Assembly: GCA_025465535.1 (NCBI GenBank)
Contig: JAODMY010000091.1
Location: forward strand, 1-57,868
Direction of reading: 5' to 3'
DNA length: 57,868 nt
DNA from: Glaciihabitans sp.
Lineage (GTDB): Bacteria; Actinomycetota; Actinomycetes; Actinomycetales; Microbacteriaceae
How positions within the stretch are numbered: position 1 is the stretch's first letter; every line of letters begins with the position of its first letter. Under the pieces are notes generated by a model. It saw nothing but the letters and a program-made list of their open reading frames with translations, was not told the origin of the DNA and did no database searches. Both the position numbers and the translations under genes were made by a program. Below, one piece after another: positions 17,807-26,091 of this stretch.

Positions 17807-19135
17807 GTGCCCGTTGTCGAAACCTCCACCGAACCGGTCCCCATTCGCATTCGGGACAAGAAGCGCGTCCTCAGTTCCGCCTTCATCGGCACCACGATCG
17901 AGTGGTACGACTTCTACCTGTACGGCACCGCTTCCGCGCTCGTGTTCGGCACCCAGTTCTTCTCCGGATCATCCACGTTCGTGGGCATCCTCGCCTCGTT
18001 CGCGACGTTCGCTGTCGGCTTCGTCGCCCGCCCGCTCGGCGGCATCATTGCCGGACACCTCGGCGATCGCGTCGGCCGCAAATCGCTTCTCGTCTTCTCC
18101 CTGCTCACCATGGGCATCGCCTCGACGGCGATCGGGTTGCTTCCGAACTACGCGGCGATCGGCGCCCTGTCCGTCGTCGGGCTTGTGCTGCTCCGGCTGC
18201 TGCAGGGAATCGCCGCCGGCGCGGAATGGGGCGGTTCGGCCCTCCTCTCGGTCGAGCACGCGCCGAGACGCCTGCGTGGATTCTTCGGCAGCTTCACCCA
18301 GGTCGGCTCCGCCGCCGGAATGCTTTTGGCCACCGGCGCCTTCGCGATCACTCGGTTCTCCCTGACCGAGCAGCAGTTCACCGAATACGGCTGGCGCATC
18401 CCGTTCCTGCTGAGTGCCGTGCTGGTCGGCGTCGGACTGTGGATCCGGATCGGCATCACCGACGCGAAGCCGTTCCAGGAGCTCAAGGAAAAGGAGCAGG
18501 TTCTCGCCGCGCCGATTCGCGAGGTCCTGGCCCACCACCGTCGTGCGCTCCTGGTGACGATCGGTCTGCGTCTGGCCCAGCCTGCGCTGTACTCGCTCCT
18601 GACCGTCTACATCCTCGGCTACCTCAGCGCGCGACGCGGCGACACCACATCCGGTGTCACCGCCGTACTCATCGCCTCAGCCCTTGGGCTCCTCTCGGGG
18701 CCGCTGTGGGGCTATGCGTCCGACCGGTTCGGCCGACGTCGCGTCACGATCTTCGGCATCGTGGGAATCGCCGTCGTCGTCTGGCCGCTGTTCTGGTTCC
18801 TCGACAGCGGGCCGCTCATCCTGCTGCCGCTCGTGATGATCGTTGCGATGAACATCGTGCACGACTCGATCTACGGCCCGCAGGCCGCCTGGTTCGCCGA
18901 ACAGTTCCCCCTGCACGTGCGTTACAGCGGCGTTTCGTTCGGATACCAGGTCGGCACGATCCTCTCCGGCGGGCTCACCCCGTTCATCGCCGCGGGACTC
19001 CTCGCGCTCGGCGGCGGTGCCCCGTGGCTCATCGCCGGCTACCTCACCCTCCTCGCCGCACTGTCCCTGGTCGCCGCCCTGGCGGCCAAGGATCCGGCCC
19101 GTCAGCAAGACCACTCCACCCCCGACACGTTTTAG
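17807..19135 (+). CDS. MFS transporter, metabolite:H+ symporter (MHS/ProP-like) family
   Basis: A 442-residue, 12-helix transporter. The family signature appears as TTIEWYDFYLYGTAS near residue 30, RPLGGIIAGHLGDRVGRKSLL after helix 2, and LLRLLQGIAAGAEWGG in helix 4, with DRFGRRR repeated in the second half. Such proteins import organic acids, osmolytes or related compounds with protons. The next gene, a flavin monooxygenase, starts 9 bases after the stop, so the transported compound is probably that enzyme's substrate. Start is GTG 17807; a possible structured leader lies upstream. Confidence 0.92.
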   Translation: MPVVETSTEPVPIRIRDKKRVLSSAFIGTTIEWYDFYLYGTASALVFGTQFFSGSSTFVGILASFATFAVGFVARPLGGIIAGHLGDRVGRKSLLVFSLLTMGIASTAIGLLPNYAAIGALSVVGLVLLRLLQGIAAGAEWGGSALLSVEHAPRRLRGFFGSFTQVGSAAGMLLATGAFAITRFSLTEQQFTEYGWRIPFLLSAVLVGVGLWIRIGITDAKPFQELKEKEQVLAAPIREVLAHHRRALLVTIGLRLAQPALYSLLTVYILGYLSARRGDTTSGVTAVLIASALGLLSGPLWGYASDRFGRRRVTIFGIVGIAVVVWPLFWFLDSGPLILLPLVMIVAMNIVHDSIYGPQAAWFAEQFPLHVRYSGVSFGYQVGTILSGGLTPFIAAGLLALGGGAPWLIAGYLTLLAALSLVAALAAKDPARQQDHSTPDTF

Positions 19136-19144
19136 GAACACGCA

Positions 19145-20536
19145 ATGCCAGAATCCATCCTTTCGAAGCCCATCCTTCTCAATGCCTTCGACATGCTCGT
19201 GCCGGTGCACCAGTCCCCCGGTCTCTGGCGCCACCCGGATGACGAAAGCCGTCGCTACACCGAGCTGAAGTACTGGACGGGGCTTGCCCAGAAGCTCGAG
19301 GCCGGCGGGTTCCACGGGATTTTCTTCGCCGACGTGCTCGGCCAGTACGACGTCTACGGCGGCAACGCCGACGAGGCGGCACGTGGCGGCGTGCAGTTCC
19401 CGATGCTCGATCCGACCCTGATCGTCACGGCGCTTGCGGCAGCGACGGAGCGCATCGGGTTCGGCGTCACCGCATCCGTCACCTACGAACAGCCCTACCT
19501 GCTCGCGCGCCGGTTCGGCACTCTCGACCACCTCACCAACGGGCGGGTGGCCTGGAACATCGTCACCTCCTACCAGGACTCCGCCGCCCGCAACCTCGGG
19601 CTCGGCGAACAGATCGCCCACGACAAGCGCTATGACCGTGCGGACGAGTACATGGACGTGGTCTACAAGCTGCTGGAGGGGTCGTTCGACGAGAATGCCG
19701 TGGTCGCCGACCGCGAGCGGAACGTCTACGTCGACCCGACCCTGGTGCGAGGGATCGGGCACGCGGGAGAACACTTCACCGTGCCGGGCCCGTCCCTCAC
19801 CGAGCCCTCCGCGCAGCGCACCCCACTGCTGTTCCAGGCCGGAGCATCCGCGCGCGGACAGGCCTTCGCCGCCCGCCACGCCGAGGCGATCTTCTTCAGC
19901 GGCTACTCGGCGGAGATGACCCGCGGATGGGTCGACGGGGTGCGCGATGCACTCGAGGGCGAGGGTCGCACGAGGGATGCGGTCAAGATCTTCTCGATGG
20001 CCACCGTCATCGTCGCCGAAACGGATGAGGCCGCCGAGGCGCGCCTTGCCGACTACGAGCGCTTCGTGGATCCGGATGCCGCCCTCGCCCTGTTCGCCGG
20101 CTGGACCGGTCTCGACCTCAGCGGCGCCGACCTGGATGCCCCGCTCGAGTATGCGAGCACGGAGGGCAACCACTCGGCACTCGCATCATTCACCAAGCTC
20201 GATCCGACCCGAGTCTGGACGCTGCGCGAGCTCGCCAAGTTCGTCACCATCGGCGGGCGCGGACCGGTCATCGTCGGCTCGCCCTCGACCGTCGCCGACG
20301 AACTCGAGCGCTGGATCGAAGTCGCCGACATCGACGGCTTCAACCTCACGAGCGCCGTGCGGCCCGCCGATCTCGAAAACTTCGCGCGCCTGGTTTCACC
20401 GGAATTGCGTCGCCGCGGAGTGCTCCCCGAGATCACGCCGGGAACGACCTTCCGCGACGTCGTCATGGGCGCCGGCTCGCGCCTCGCGTCTGACCACCGC
20501 GGGGCAAGCTTCCGCACGCCGCCGTTCTCGGACTGA
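19145..20536 (+). CDS. NtaA/DmoA/SnaA-type FMN-dependent monooxygenase
   Basis: A 463-residue enzyme of the two-component, reduced-FMN monooxygenase group that oxidises compounds such as nitrilotriacetate, dimethyl sulfide or thiophene derivatives. Diagnostic stretches are LLNAFDMLVPVHQSPGLW at the N-terminus, FHGIFFADVLGQYDVYGG, LARRFGTLDHLTNGRVAWN and the FQAGASARGQAFAARHAE segment. A separate flavin reductase is required and is not encoded nearby. Pairing with the transporter suggests uptake then oxidative cleavage of one organic sulfur or nitrogen source; which one cannot be told. Confidence 0.92.
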   Translation: MPESILSKPILLNAFDMLVPVHQSPGLWRHPDDESRRYTELKYWTGLAQKLEAGGFHGIFFADVLGQYDVYGGNADEAARGGVQFPMLDPTLIVTALAAATERIGFGVTASVTYEQPYLLARRFGTLDHLTNGRVAWNIVTSYQDSAARNLGLGEQIAHDKRYDRADEYMDVVYKLLEGSFDENAVVADRERNVYVDPTLVRGIGHAGEHFTVPGPSLTEPSAQRTPLLFQAGASARGQAFAARHAEAIFFSGYSAEMTRGWVDGVRDALEGEGRTRDAVKIFSMATVIVAETDEAAEARLADYERFVDPDAALALFAGWTGLDLSGADLDAPLEYASTEGNHSALASFTKLDPTRVWTLRELAKFVTIGGRGPVIVGSPSTVADELERWIEVADIDGFNLTSAVRPADLENFARLVSPELRRRGVLPEITPGTTFRDVVMGAGSRLASDHRGASFRTPPFSD

Positions 20537-20561
20537 CCTCTCTCGGCTCGCGCCGGGCATG

Positions 20562-20638
20562 GCCCGTTCGGTAGGACTTTCGTTGCCCTGGTGGCCGAAA
20601 AGTCCTACCGAGCGGGTCACCCGCCCGAAAGGTCCTAC
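20562..20638. repeat. Intergenic element with three related CGAAAGTCCTAC-type motifs
   Basis: CCCGTTCGGTAGGACTTTCG (20562-20581) faces CGAAAAGTCCTACCGAGCGGG (20595-20615) as an inverted repeat with a 13-base spacer, and a third copy CGAAAGGTCCTACG follows at 20625-20638 in the same orientation as the second. It lies between the monooxygenase stop and the channel gene. Confidence 0.75.
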
Positions 20639-20701
20639 GTTGCGCTGTTCAACGGGATGCGGGGTTGCACACACTCCTTCCCGGCGCAAGTCCGGTCACC
20701 C

Positions 20702-20707
20702 TATAGT
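20702..20707 (+). promoter_or_regulatory. Candidate -10 element (TATAGT) of the ion-channel gene
   Basis: TATAGT is five of six matches to TATAAT and ends 6 bases before the ATG at 20714, predicting a leaderless message. It also argues for ATG 20714 over the longer upstream frame. Confidence 0.55.
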
Positions 20708-20713
20708 GCGGGT

Positions 20714-21463
20714 ATGTCGCAATCCCTATGGCGCAAGTACGCCGAATGGCCGCTTTTGGGCGCCGCTATTGTCTTCCTCGTCGCCTACTCCATCGAGGTG
20801 ATTGGGAATCTCCCCGACGGCAGGTCCGCCATTTTCGAGTGGATCATCTGGGTCACCTGGGCGCTGTTCGTTGTGGACTTCGTTGCCAATCTGGTCCTTG
20901 CGCAGCGGAGGGCGCGCTGGCTGGTTCGCAACCTGCACGAGGTGGTGATCCTTGCCCTCCCGGTGTTGCGACCGCTTCGGTTGCTCAGACTCCTCACGCT
21001 GCTGCGCCTAATGAAGAATTTTGCTGGCCACGCGCTGCGAGGCCGAGTTGTCACCTACGCGCTCGGAGGCGCCATCATGGCGACCTACCTCGGCGCGCTG
21101 GCCGTGCTTGATGCCGAGCAGGATGCGCCCGGCTCGAACATCAGGAACTTCGGCAATGCACTGTGGTGGGCGGTGGTCACGTTGACGACGGTTGGATACG
21201 GGGACCACTATCCCGTCACGCTTCTCGGTCGTTGTGTCGCAGTTGGGCTGATGATCGGCGGAATCGCACTCCTCGGTGTAGTGACGGCGGCCATCGCATC
21301 GTGGCTCGTCGAGCAGGTGGGAACACGAGTGGATGATGCAACCGACGCAGAAATTGTCACCACGGTCGAATACCAGCGGCTGTCGGCGCAACTCGACCAA
21401 CTAACCGAGCTGGTTCAGAAACAGCACGCGTTGCTTTTCCCGCGGGCCGAGGCGGATATGTAG
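20714..21463 (+). CDS. Voltage-gated-like potassium channel protein
   Basis: A 249-residue channel subunit of the six-helix type. A basic S4-like helix (LRPLRLLRLLTLLRLMK) lies at about 85-101, the pore loop at about 148-164 ends in the K+ selectivity filter TVGYGD (159-164), then the inner helix (GLMIGGIALLGVVTAAIASWLV) and a cytoplasmic coiled-coil-like tail (RLSAQLDQLTELVQKQ). Channels of this type form tetramers passing K+. The frame is open upstream to 20591, but the TATAGT promoter and family length support ATG 20714. It stands alone. Confidence 0.92.
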   Translation: MSQSLWRKYAEWPLLGAAIVFLVAYSIEVIGNLPDGRSAIFEWIIWVTWALFVVDFVANLVLAQRRARWLVRNLHEVVILALPVLRPLRLLRLLTLLRLMKNFAGHALRGRVVTYALGGAIMATYLGALAVLDAEQDAPGSNIRNFGNALWWAVVTLTTVGYGDHYPVTLLGRCVAVGLMIGGIALLGVVTAAIASWLVEQVGTRVDDATDAEIVTTVEYQRLSAQLDQLTELVQKQHALLFPRAEADM

Positions 21464-21526
21464 TCGACCTGCAATGCATCGCGCACTCGCGTAGCTCGAG
21501 TTCGAACTTTTCGCGAAGATAGTCGC

Positions 21527-22123
21527 ATGGATGTCGACGCGCTAGTAACACCGCCAAGCCGCACCGGCGAGCTCGCACTCGAGGTCGCGCGGGAGTACAG
21601 CTCGCCCGCCTTGCTGAACCACAGCATCCGGTCGTATGCCTGGGCGGCCGACCACGGATCTCGCCACGGAATCCGGTTCGACGCGGAGTTGCTCTACGTC
21701 GCGGCGCTGCTGCACGACATCGGCCTGGTGAAGGAGTTCGACAACCACACCGTTCCATTCGAGGAGGCCGGCGGCCACGTCGCCTGGGTGTTCGGGGCAG
21801 GGGCGGGATGGCCGGCCCAGCGTCGCACGCGCGTGAGCGAGGTCATCGTGCGACACATGTGGCACGAGGTGGATGTCGCGGACGACCCCGAGGGCCACCT
21901 GCTCGAGCTCTCTACCGCGCTCGATATTTCGGGACGCAACGCGGGCGACTGGTCCGCCGAGCTCAAGGCCGAGATCCTCCGGCGGCTTCCGCGGCTGGAC
22001 CTTGCGACCGAGTTCGTCCGTTGCTTCGAAGACCAGGCAAGCCGCAAGCCAGAGAGCAGCGCGGCCGTGCTCGTCCGCGTCGGGATGGCGGATCGGCTCG
22101 CCCGCAATCCCCTCGAGTCGTGA
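21527..22123 (+). CDS. HD domain-containing protein (phosphohydrolase fold)
   Basis: A 198-residue HD-superfamily protein. The metal-binding residues are in LNHSIRSYAWA (first His) and LHDIGLVKEF (HD pair), with a later HMWHEVDV and SAELKAEI. The overall pattern resembles cyanamide-hydratase-like HD proteins (LLYVAALLHDIGL), though activity is unknown. The stop overlaps the GTG of the HutD gene (GTGA), so the pair is co-translated. Confidence 0.85.
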   Translation: MDVDALVTPPSRTGELALEVAREYSSPALLNHSIRSYAWAADHGSRHGIRFDAELLYVAALLHDIGLVKEFDNHTVPFEEAGGHVAWVFGAGAGWPAQRRTRVSEVIVRHMWHEVDVADDPEGHLLELSTALDISGRNAGDWSAELKAEILRRLPRLDLATEFVRCFEDQASRKPESSAAVLVRVGMADRLARNPLES

Positions 22124-22707
22124 TCGGCTCCCGCTGGCTCCCCGCCGGCTCCCGCATCGCAACACCGTGGCTGAACGGCGGCGGGGCGACAGCCGAAATC
22201 CTGGCCAACCCGCCCGGCGCCACCATCGATCGGTTCGACTGGCGCGCCAGCATCGCCACGATCGAGGCCGAATCGGATTTCTCGACCTTCGTCGGTATCG
22301 ACCGTTTTCTGATGCCGCTCTCCCCCGCTGGTCTCTCGCTCAGCTGTGCCGGGACAACCGAGCACATCCCACAATTCGCGACTCACGAATTCGCGGGGGA
22401 GACCGCTGTCCGCGCGATCGACGTCACTGAACAATCCCTCGACCTGAACCTCATGATCCGCCGCGGCATTGCCAGGGGAATGCTCGGCAGCCAGCGAGTG
22501 GATGACCGGCTCACGTTGATCGCGGACCACGGCGAGACCGTGCTCGTTGTCATCCTCGAGGGAACGTTCACCCCCGAAGCCCCCGGCGCCGCTACCGGAG
22601 CTGCCGGTGTCGCAACGCTCGAGCCCATGGATGCCTTCGAAGTCGGAGGCCAGTCAACGCTCGTCGGAACGGGCACCGTCGCCATCGCGCGCATCCAGAT
22701 GATCTAG
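22120..22707 (+). CDS. hutD: HutD/Ves family cupin-like protein
   Basis: A 195-residue protein with the HutD signature: WLNGGGATAEILANP at the N-terminus, FDWRASIATIEAESDFSTFVGIDRFLMPL, and a cupin-like C-terminal half. HutD is often found in histidine-utilisation clusters and is thought to modulate the pathway; here it is about 28 kb from the hut operon at 50.6-57.5 kb and coupled instead to an HD-domain gene. Start is the GTG at 22120 inside the HD gene's stop. It converges with the acyltransferase, 3 bases apart. Confidence 0.82.
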   Translation: MIGSRWLPAGSRIATPWLNGGGATAEILANPPGATIDRFDWRASIATIEAESDFSTFVGIDRFLMPLSPAGLSLSCAGTTEHIPQFATHEFAGETAVRAIDVTEQSLDLNLMIRRGIARGMLGSQRVDDRLTLIADHGETVLVVILEGTFTPEAPGAATGAAGVATLEPMDAFEVGGQSTLVGTGTVAIARIQMI

Positions 22708-22710
22708 CTT

Positions 22711-23403
22711 CTAGCGGGTCGGGTCGAACTCCGAATTGTTCTTGATGGTCGAGGCATAGACATCCACGTATTCCTGCTCGCCAAGCTGCATGATCTCGTA
22801 GATGACCTCGTCAGTCACGGATCGCAGGATGAGTCGATCGTTGTCGAAGCCCTCGAAGCGCGTGAAGTCGATCGGGTCGCCGATCATGACCCTGATCGTG
22901 GCGCGACGCGGGAAGGGCCGGATCTTCGTGGTGCCCTGGATCGAGATCGGGACCACCGGAACACCCGCCGTCAGCGCCATGCGGGCGATGCCGGTCTTGC
23001 CCCGATACAGCCGACCGTCGGGGCTTCGCGTGCCCTCAGGGTATATCCCGAGAACGCTCCCCTCGGCGAGCGCCTTCAGCCCCGAATTGAGGGAGTTGGC
23101 CGAGGCCGTCCCGCCGGACCTGTCGATCGGCAGCTGCCCGACACCCAGCAGGAAGTGCTTGGTGAGGAACCCGATCACGCCCTTGCCCGTGAAGTACTGG
23201 CTCTTCGCCAGGAACGAGATCCGCCGCCGAAGCAGGATGGGGATGAAGAACGAGTCAATCGCCGCGAGGTGATTGATAGCCAGGATGACGGGGCCGGTCC
23301 GAGGGATGTGCTCCTCTCCCTCAACGTGTGGCCGAAACAGCAGCCGCAGGACGGGCGCGACAACGAAGCTCTTCAGGAACCAGTACAGGGCTTTGACATT
23401 CAT
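22711..23403 (-). CDS. plsC: 1-acyl-sn-glycerol-3-phosphate acyltransferase (PlsC-like)
   Basis: Membrane-associated acyltransferase of phospholipid synthesis, 230 residues. The catalytic NHxxxxD motif is NHLAAID, at about residues 44-50. The acceptor-binding motif is YPEGTRSPDG near 120, and PVVPISIQGT matches motif IV. A hydrophobic N-terminus (FLKSFVVAPVLRLLF) anchors it. The frame extends further upstream, but ATG 23403 gives the family's usual N-terminus and sits 16 bases after the acetamidase stop. Confidence 0.93.
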   Translation of the reverse strand: MNVKALYWFLKSFVVAPVLRLLFRPHVEGEEHIPRTGPVILAINHLAAIDSFFIPILLRRRISFLAKSQYFTGKGVIGFLTKHFLLGVGQLPIDRSGGTASANSLNSGLKALAEGSVLGIYPEGTRSPDGRLYRGKTGIARMALTAGVPVVPISIQGTTKIRPFPRRATIRVMIGDPIDFTRFEGFDNDRLILRSVTDEVIYEIMQLGEQEYVDVYASTIKNNSEFDPTR

Positions 23404-23419
23404 GGTGCGATCTCGACTC

Positions 23420-24334
23420 TCAGACCAGCAGGTCGCGCTCGATGTGCATGGAAACCACCCAGTTGGGCGCATCCACGACTTCGGAAATCTTGAGGTCGGC
23501 TGCAACGCTTGCGAGCAGGTACGCGTCGATCGGGGCAAGCCCCGTACGGCGGACGATCTCGTCGACCAGGCCGCTGGCCGCATCCTTCGTCGCCTGCATG
23601 AGGTCGGGTCCGATGCCGGTCGCCGCGACCGCGTTGCCCGCACGCGCGGCACGCGCATCCGTCTCGACGATCGGGAACTTCAGCTCGCGGCCCTTGATCA
23701 GGTCGACCCTCATGGTGACCGTCGAACCGGTCTCGATGCCGGTGCCGCACACCTCGCCATCGCCCATCGCGGCGTGCGTGTCGCCGAGTGAGAGGAGCGC
23801 ACCGGTGACACCGACCGGCAGCATCAGTTTGGCGCCTCCGCCGATGTGCCGGATGTCCATGTTGCCGCCCCACCGCGTCGGCACGAGGACGCTGGCCTGC
23901 CCGGCTTCCGGGGGCGCGACGCCGATAGTTCCGACCATCGGAACGCACGGGAACGACAGCCCGGGAAGCAGCTCGACCGTTCCGTTCGCGATCGCTGAGA
24001 TGCGCAGGTGGGCATCCGGAAACTCGTCGGCCAGCAGCCCGAAGTTCGGGATGTTCGCGGTCCAGCCCCAGGCATCCACATCGATGTCGAGGATGTCGAC
24101 CACCAGGATGTCGCCGGGCTCGGCTCCCTCGACCGCGATCGGCCCGCTCACCGGGTTGACGTTGGCGAAGTCCATCGCGATGACATCGTCCGCGGTCGAG
24201 TCCGGTGTCAGTTGGCCGCCGGACGCGTCCGCGACCTCGACGGTCAGCTCCTGCCCGGGAGACACCCGAAGAACGGGCGGGATGTCACGATCCCAGACGA
24301 TATGCGTTCTCGAGCTGGACAGATGCATGGTCAA
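23420..24334 (-). CDS. Acetamidase/formamidase family protein
   Basis: A 304-residue amidohydrolase releasing ammonia from short amides. Family features are the N-terminal WDRDIPPVLRVSPGQELTVEVADASGG, a central GPIAVEGAEPGDILVVDILDI, GGNMDIRHIGGGAKLMLPV and LSLGDTHAAMGDGEVCGTGIET with the conserved His and acidic residues. The exact amide is unknown. It is probably co-transcribed with the acyltransferase (16-base gap), although no shared pathway is evident. Confidence 0.92.
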   Translation of the reverse strand: MTMHLSSSRTHIVWDRDIPPVLRVSPGQELTVEVADASGGQLTPDSTADDVIAMDFANVNPVSGPIAVEGAEPGDILVVDILDIDVDAWGWTANIPNFGLLADEFPDAHLRISAIANGTVELLPGLSFPCVPMVGTIGVAPPEAGQASVLVPTRWGGNMDIRHIGGGAKLMLPVGVTGALLSLGDTHAAMGDGEVCGTGIETGSTVTMRVDLIKGRELKFPIVETDARAARAGNAVAATGIGPDLMQATKDAASGLVDEIVRRTGLAPIDAYLLASVAADLKISEVVDAPNWVVSMHIERDLLV

Positions 24335-24371
24335 ACTCTAATGACCCGCACGAGCAGTGGATGATTGGGGC

Positions 24372-25322
24372 ATGCCTCGCACAACACACTTCCTCGACGT
24401 TCCCGACCTCACCGCAGCACGCGCGATCGTCACGGGAGCCAACAGCGGACTCGGCCTCGAACTGACGCGCCGACTCGCCGCGGCCGGCGCGGACGTGACC
24501 CTCGCCGTGCGCAACCGGGCCAAAGGTGAGGCTGCGATCGAGGCGATCCGCACCGGGATTCCGGATGCCCGGCTCGGCCTGCGCATCCTCGACCTGTCCT
24601 CGCTTGCGAGCGTTGCCGACTTCGCTGCCGCCGAGGTCGCCGGCGGACGTCCACTCGACATCCTGATCAACAACGCCGGGGTCATGATGCCTCCCAAGCG
24701 GGAAACGACCGAGGATGGTTTCGAGCTCCAGTTCGGTGGAAATTACCTCGGTCACTTTGCGCTGACGGCGCGGCTCCTGCCGCTTCTTCGCGCATCCGGG
24801 TCTTCGCGAGTCGTCAGCCTGAGCAGCATCTACGCGCATCGCGGGCGCCTCACCTGGGACGACCTGCAGGCCGAGAAGTCGTACGGTCCCGGCCGTGCCT
24901 ACGGTCTCTCGAAGCTCGCCATGCTCATCTTCGCCCGTGAACTCAACCGACGGAGCGCGGCGGCGGGCTGGGGCATCCTGAGCGACGCGGCACATCCCGG
25001 AGCCACGATCACCAATCTCCAGCTCAGTGGTCCGATGCGCGGCCGAGAGAACGGACTCCTCGCCCGGCTCGGTCACCTGCAGTATCGCGTTCCCGGCCTC
25101 TACCAAAACGTCGACCAGGGAATCCTGCCGGCGCTGTTCGCCGCGTCCAGCTCCGCGGCCGTGGGCGGCGCCTACTATGGGCCGAGCGGATTCCAGGAGT
25201 TGAGGGGCGGATCGGCTCCCGCCCGCGTCCCGAGCCGTGCAAAAAACGCCGCCGATTCCGAGCGACTCTGGGCAACATCGGAACAGTTGGCCGGCGTTAT
25301 TTTCCCCTCGCCGAACCGGTGA
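24372..25322 (+). CDS. Short-chain dehydrogenase/reductase (retinol-dehydrogenase-like)
   Basis: A 316-residue SDR enzyme. The Rossmann motif is [12 protein letters not shown] (TGxxxGxG), NNAGVM follows at about 95-100, the catalytic serine lies in [12 protein letters not shown] and the YxxxK pair is YGLSK in [12 protein letters not shown]. The [11 protein letters not shown] stretch after strand 2 points to NADP. Length and C-terminus are like WWOX/retinol dehydrogenase-type proteins of actinobacteria; substrate unknown. Start ATG 24372 is preferred to ATG 24357: a GATGAT six bases upstream could be its -10. Confidence 0.9.
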   Translation: MPRTTHFLDVPDLTAARAIVTGANSGLGLELTRRLAAAGADVTLAVRNRAKGEAAIEAIRTGIPDARLGLRILDLSSLASVADFAAAEVAGGRPLDILINNAGVMMPPKRETTEDGFELQFGGNYLGHFALTARLLPLLRASGSSRVVSLSSIYAHRGRLTWDDLQAEKSYGPGRAYGLSKLAMLIFARELNRRSAAAGWGILSDAAHPGATITNLQLSGPMRGRENGLLARLGHLQYRVPGLYQNVDQGILPALFAASSSAAVGGAYYGPSGFQELRGGSAPARVPSRAKNAADSERLWATSEQLAGVIFPSPNR

Positions 25323-25372
25323 CCTACTGACCCCTGAACGGGGGGCGCCAAAAAGCAACCAAATCCTCAGTA

Positions 25373-25459
25373 TGTCCCCTACTATGGGGACACCGTAACA
25401 CCCGAACGCCTCTGCGGTAGGCAAAAAATGTCGCACCCGAAACGCCCAGCGACAGGGCA
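25373..25459 (+). promoter_or_regulatory. Structured leader 1 of the DUF2510 mini-gene pair
   Basis: Contains hairpin TGTCCCC-TACTAT-GGGGACA (25373-25392), then a block (25393-25459) shared with the region before the next mini-gene. In the block, hairpin A is GCCT-CTGCGGT-AGGC and hairpin B is TGTCGC-loop-GCGACA, followed by GGGCA. Both stems differ from leader 2 by compensatory base changes. The block ends 15 bases before the ATG. Confidence 0.55.
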
Positions 25460-25474
25460 AGCAGGAATACCCCC

Positions 25475-25657
25475 ATGTCTCTTGCCACTGAAACAAATCT
25501 CGCTCCATTCGGTTGGTACCCCGACCCCGCCGGCAGCGGAATGCTCCGCTGGTGGAACGGTCAGCACTGGACCGATCATCTCGAGTACCCGCGCCCAGAG
25601 GTCCAGCTCGCTGCTGGATACTCCACAAGGGCGCGACGGACCCGCGTCCCGTTCTAG
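25475..25657 (+). CDS. DUF2510 mini-protein, copy A (60 aa)
   Basis: Sixty residues consisting of one DUF2510 motif (FGWYPDPAGSGMLRWWNGQHWT) with a short polar N-terminus and a basic tail (STRARRTRVPF). No membrane segment or signal peptide. The second copy at 25817 shares the core DPAGSGMLRWWNG exactly, so the pair arose by tandem duplication. Translation probably depends on the shared leader; an AGGA lies about 10 bases upstream of the ATG. Role unknown. Confidence 0.75.
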   Translation: MSLATETNLAPFGWYPDPAGSGMLRWWNGQHWTDHLEYPRPEVQLAAGYSTRARRTRVPF

Positions 25658-25683
25658 AGCCCCCGCACCCTCCAGGTTGCTTA

Positions 25684-25800
25684 CCCCGAAAAGGGGGATT
25701 CAACCGCCGGCGCTTCACGCGTAGGTTGGTGCGTACCGTTACCCGAATCGGCCACCGCGGTTGGCCAATGCCGCAACCCGTAACGCCCAGCGGCAGGGCA
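25684..25800 (+). promoter_or_regulatory. Structured leader 2 of the DUF2510 mini-gene pair
   Basis: Hairpin CCCC-GAAAA-GGGG (25684-25696), then the shared block 25736-25800. Hairpin A is GGCCA-CCGCGGT-TGGCC, hairpin B is TGCCGC-loop-GCGGCA, then GGGCA. The 3' 28-29 bases (CGCAACCCGTAACGCCCAGC and on) match leader 1 almost fully. It ends 16 bases before the ATG at 25817, where no clear Shine-Dalgarno is seen. Confidence 0.55.
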
Positions 25801-25816
25801 CTAAGACAGCGTCATC

Positions 25817-25990
25817 ATGACCCTCGTAATTCGCGAAACCCTAGCGCCCTCCGGTTGGTATCTCGATCCGGCTGGCAGCGGCATGCTCAGATGGTGGAAT
25901 GGCACCATCTGGACGCTCGAGCTGATGCCGGATCCGGTCGCAGTCGCTGCGGCCTACCCGCCGCGTAAGCTCCCGAAGCCGAACGCCTAA
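25817..25990 (+). CDS. DUF2510 mini-protein, copy B (57 aa)
   Basis: A 57-residue frame starting MTLVIRETLAPSGWYLDPAG and containing LRWWNGTIWTLELMPDP, clearly the DUF2510 motif; the tail AAAYPPRKLPKPNA is Pro/Lys-rich and unlike copy A. Coding similarity to copy A is concentrated in the motif, while leader similarity is strong. No membrane segment. The conserved motif across both copies argues that this very short gene is real. Confidence 0.72.
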   Translation: MTLVIRETLAPSGWYLDPAGSGMLRWWNGTIWTLELMPDPVAVAAAYPPRKLPKPNA

Positions 25991-26091
25991 GGCCTATCGC
26001 TGCAGGCTGCTTCTGCGGCATCGTGCGAGCGCCCGAATCCTCCCGGGGGCTATCCCCGAGAGACACCGGCGTCACCCGGTCAAGCTATCGC

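Noticed and set aside
17530-17895. A 121-codon minus-strand gene before the MFS transporter
   Set aside because: The frame reads the VOC remnant out of frame and runs into the opposite strand of the transporter; only the short VOC end is meaningful.
18677-20173. A 498-codon minus-strand frame opposite the MFS and monooxygenase genes
   Set aside because: Shadow of the plus-strand genes, low complexity (GE, DD, RR strings), no domain.
25429-25459. H-type pseudoknot in the DUF2510 leader (hairpin B loop GCCC with downstream GGGC)
   Set aside because: The loop crossing the 6-base stem would have zero length, which is not feasible. An alternative hairpin is possible instead.
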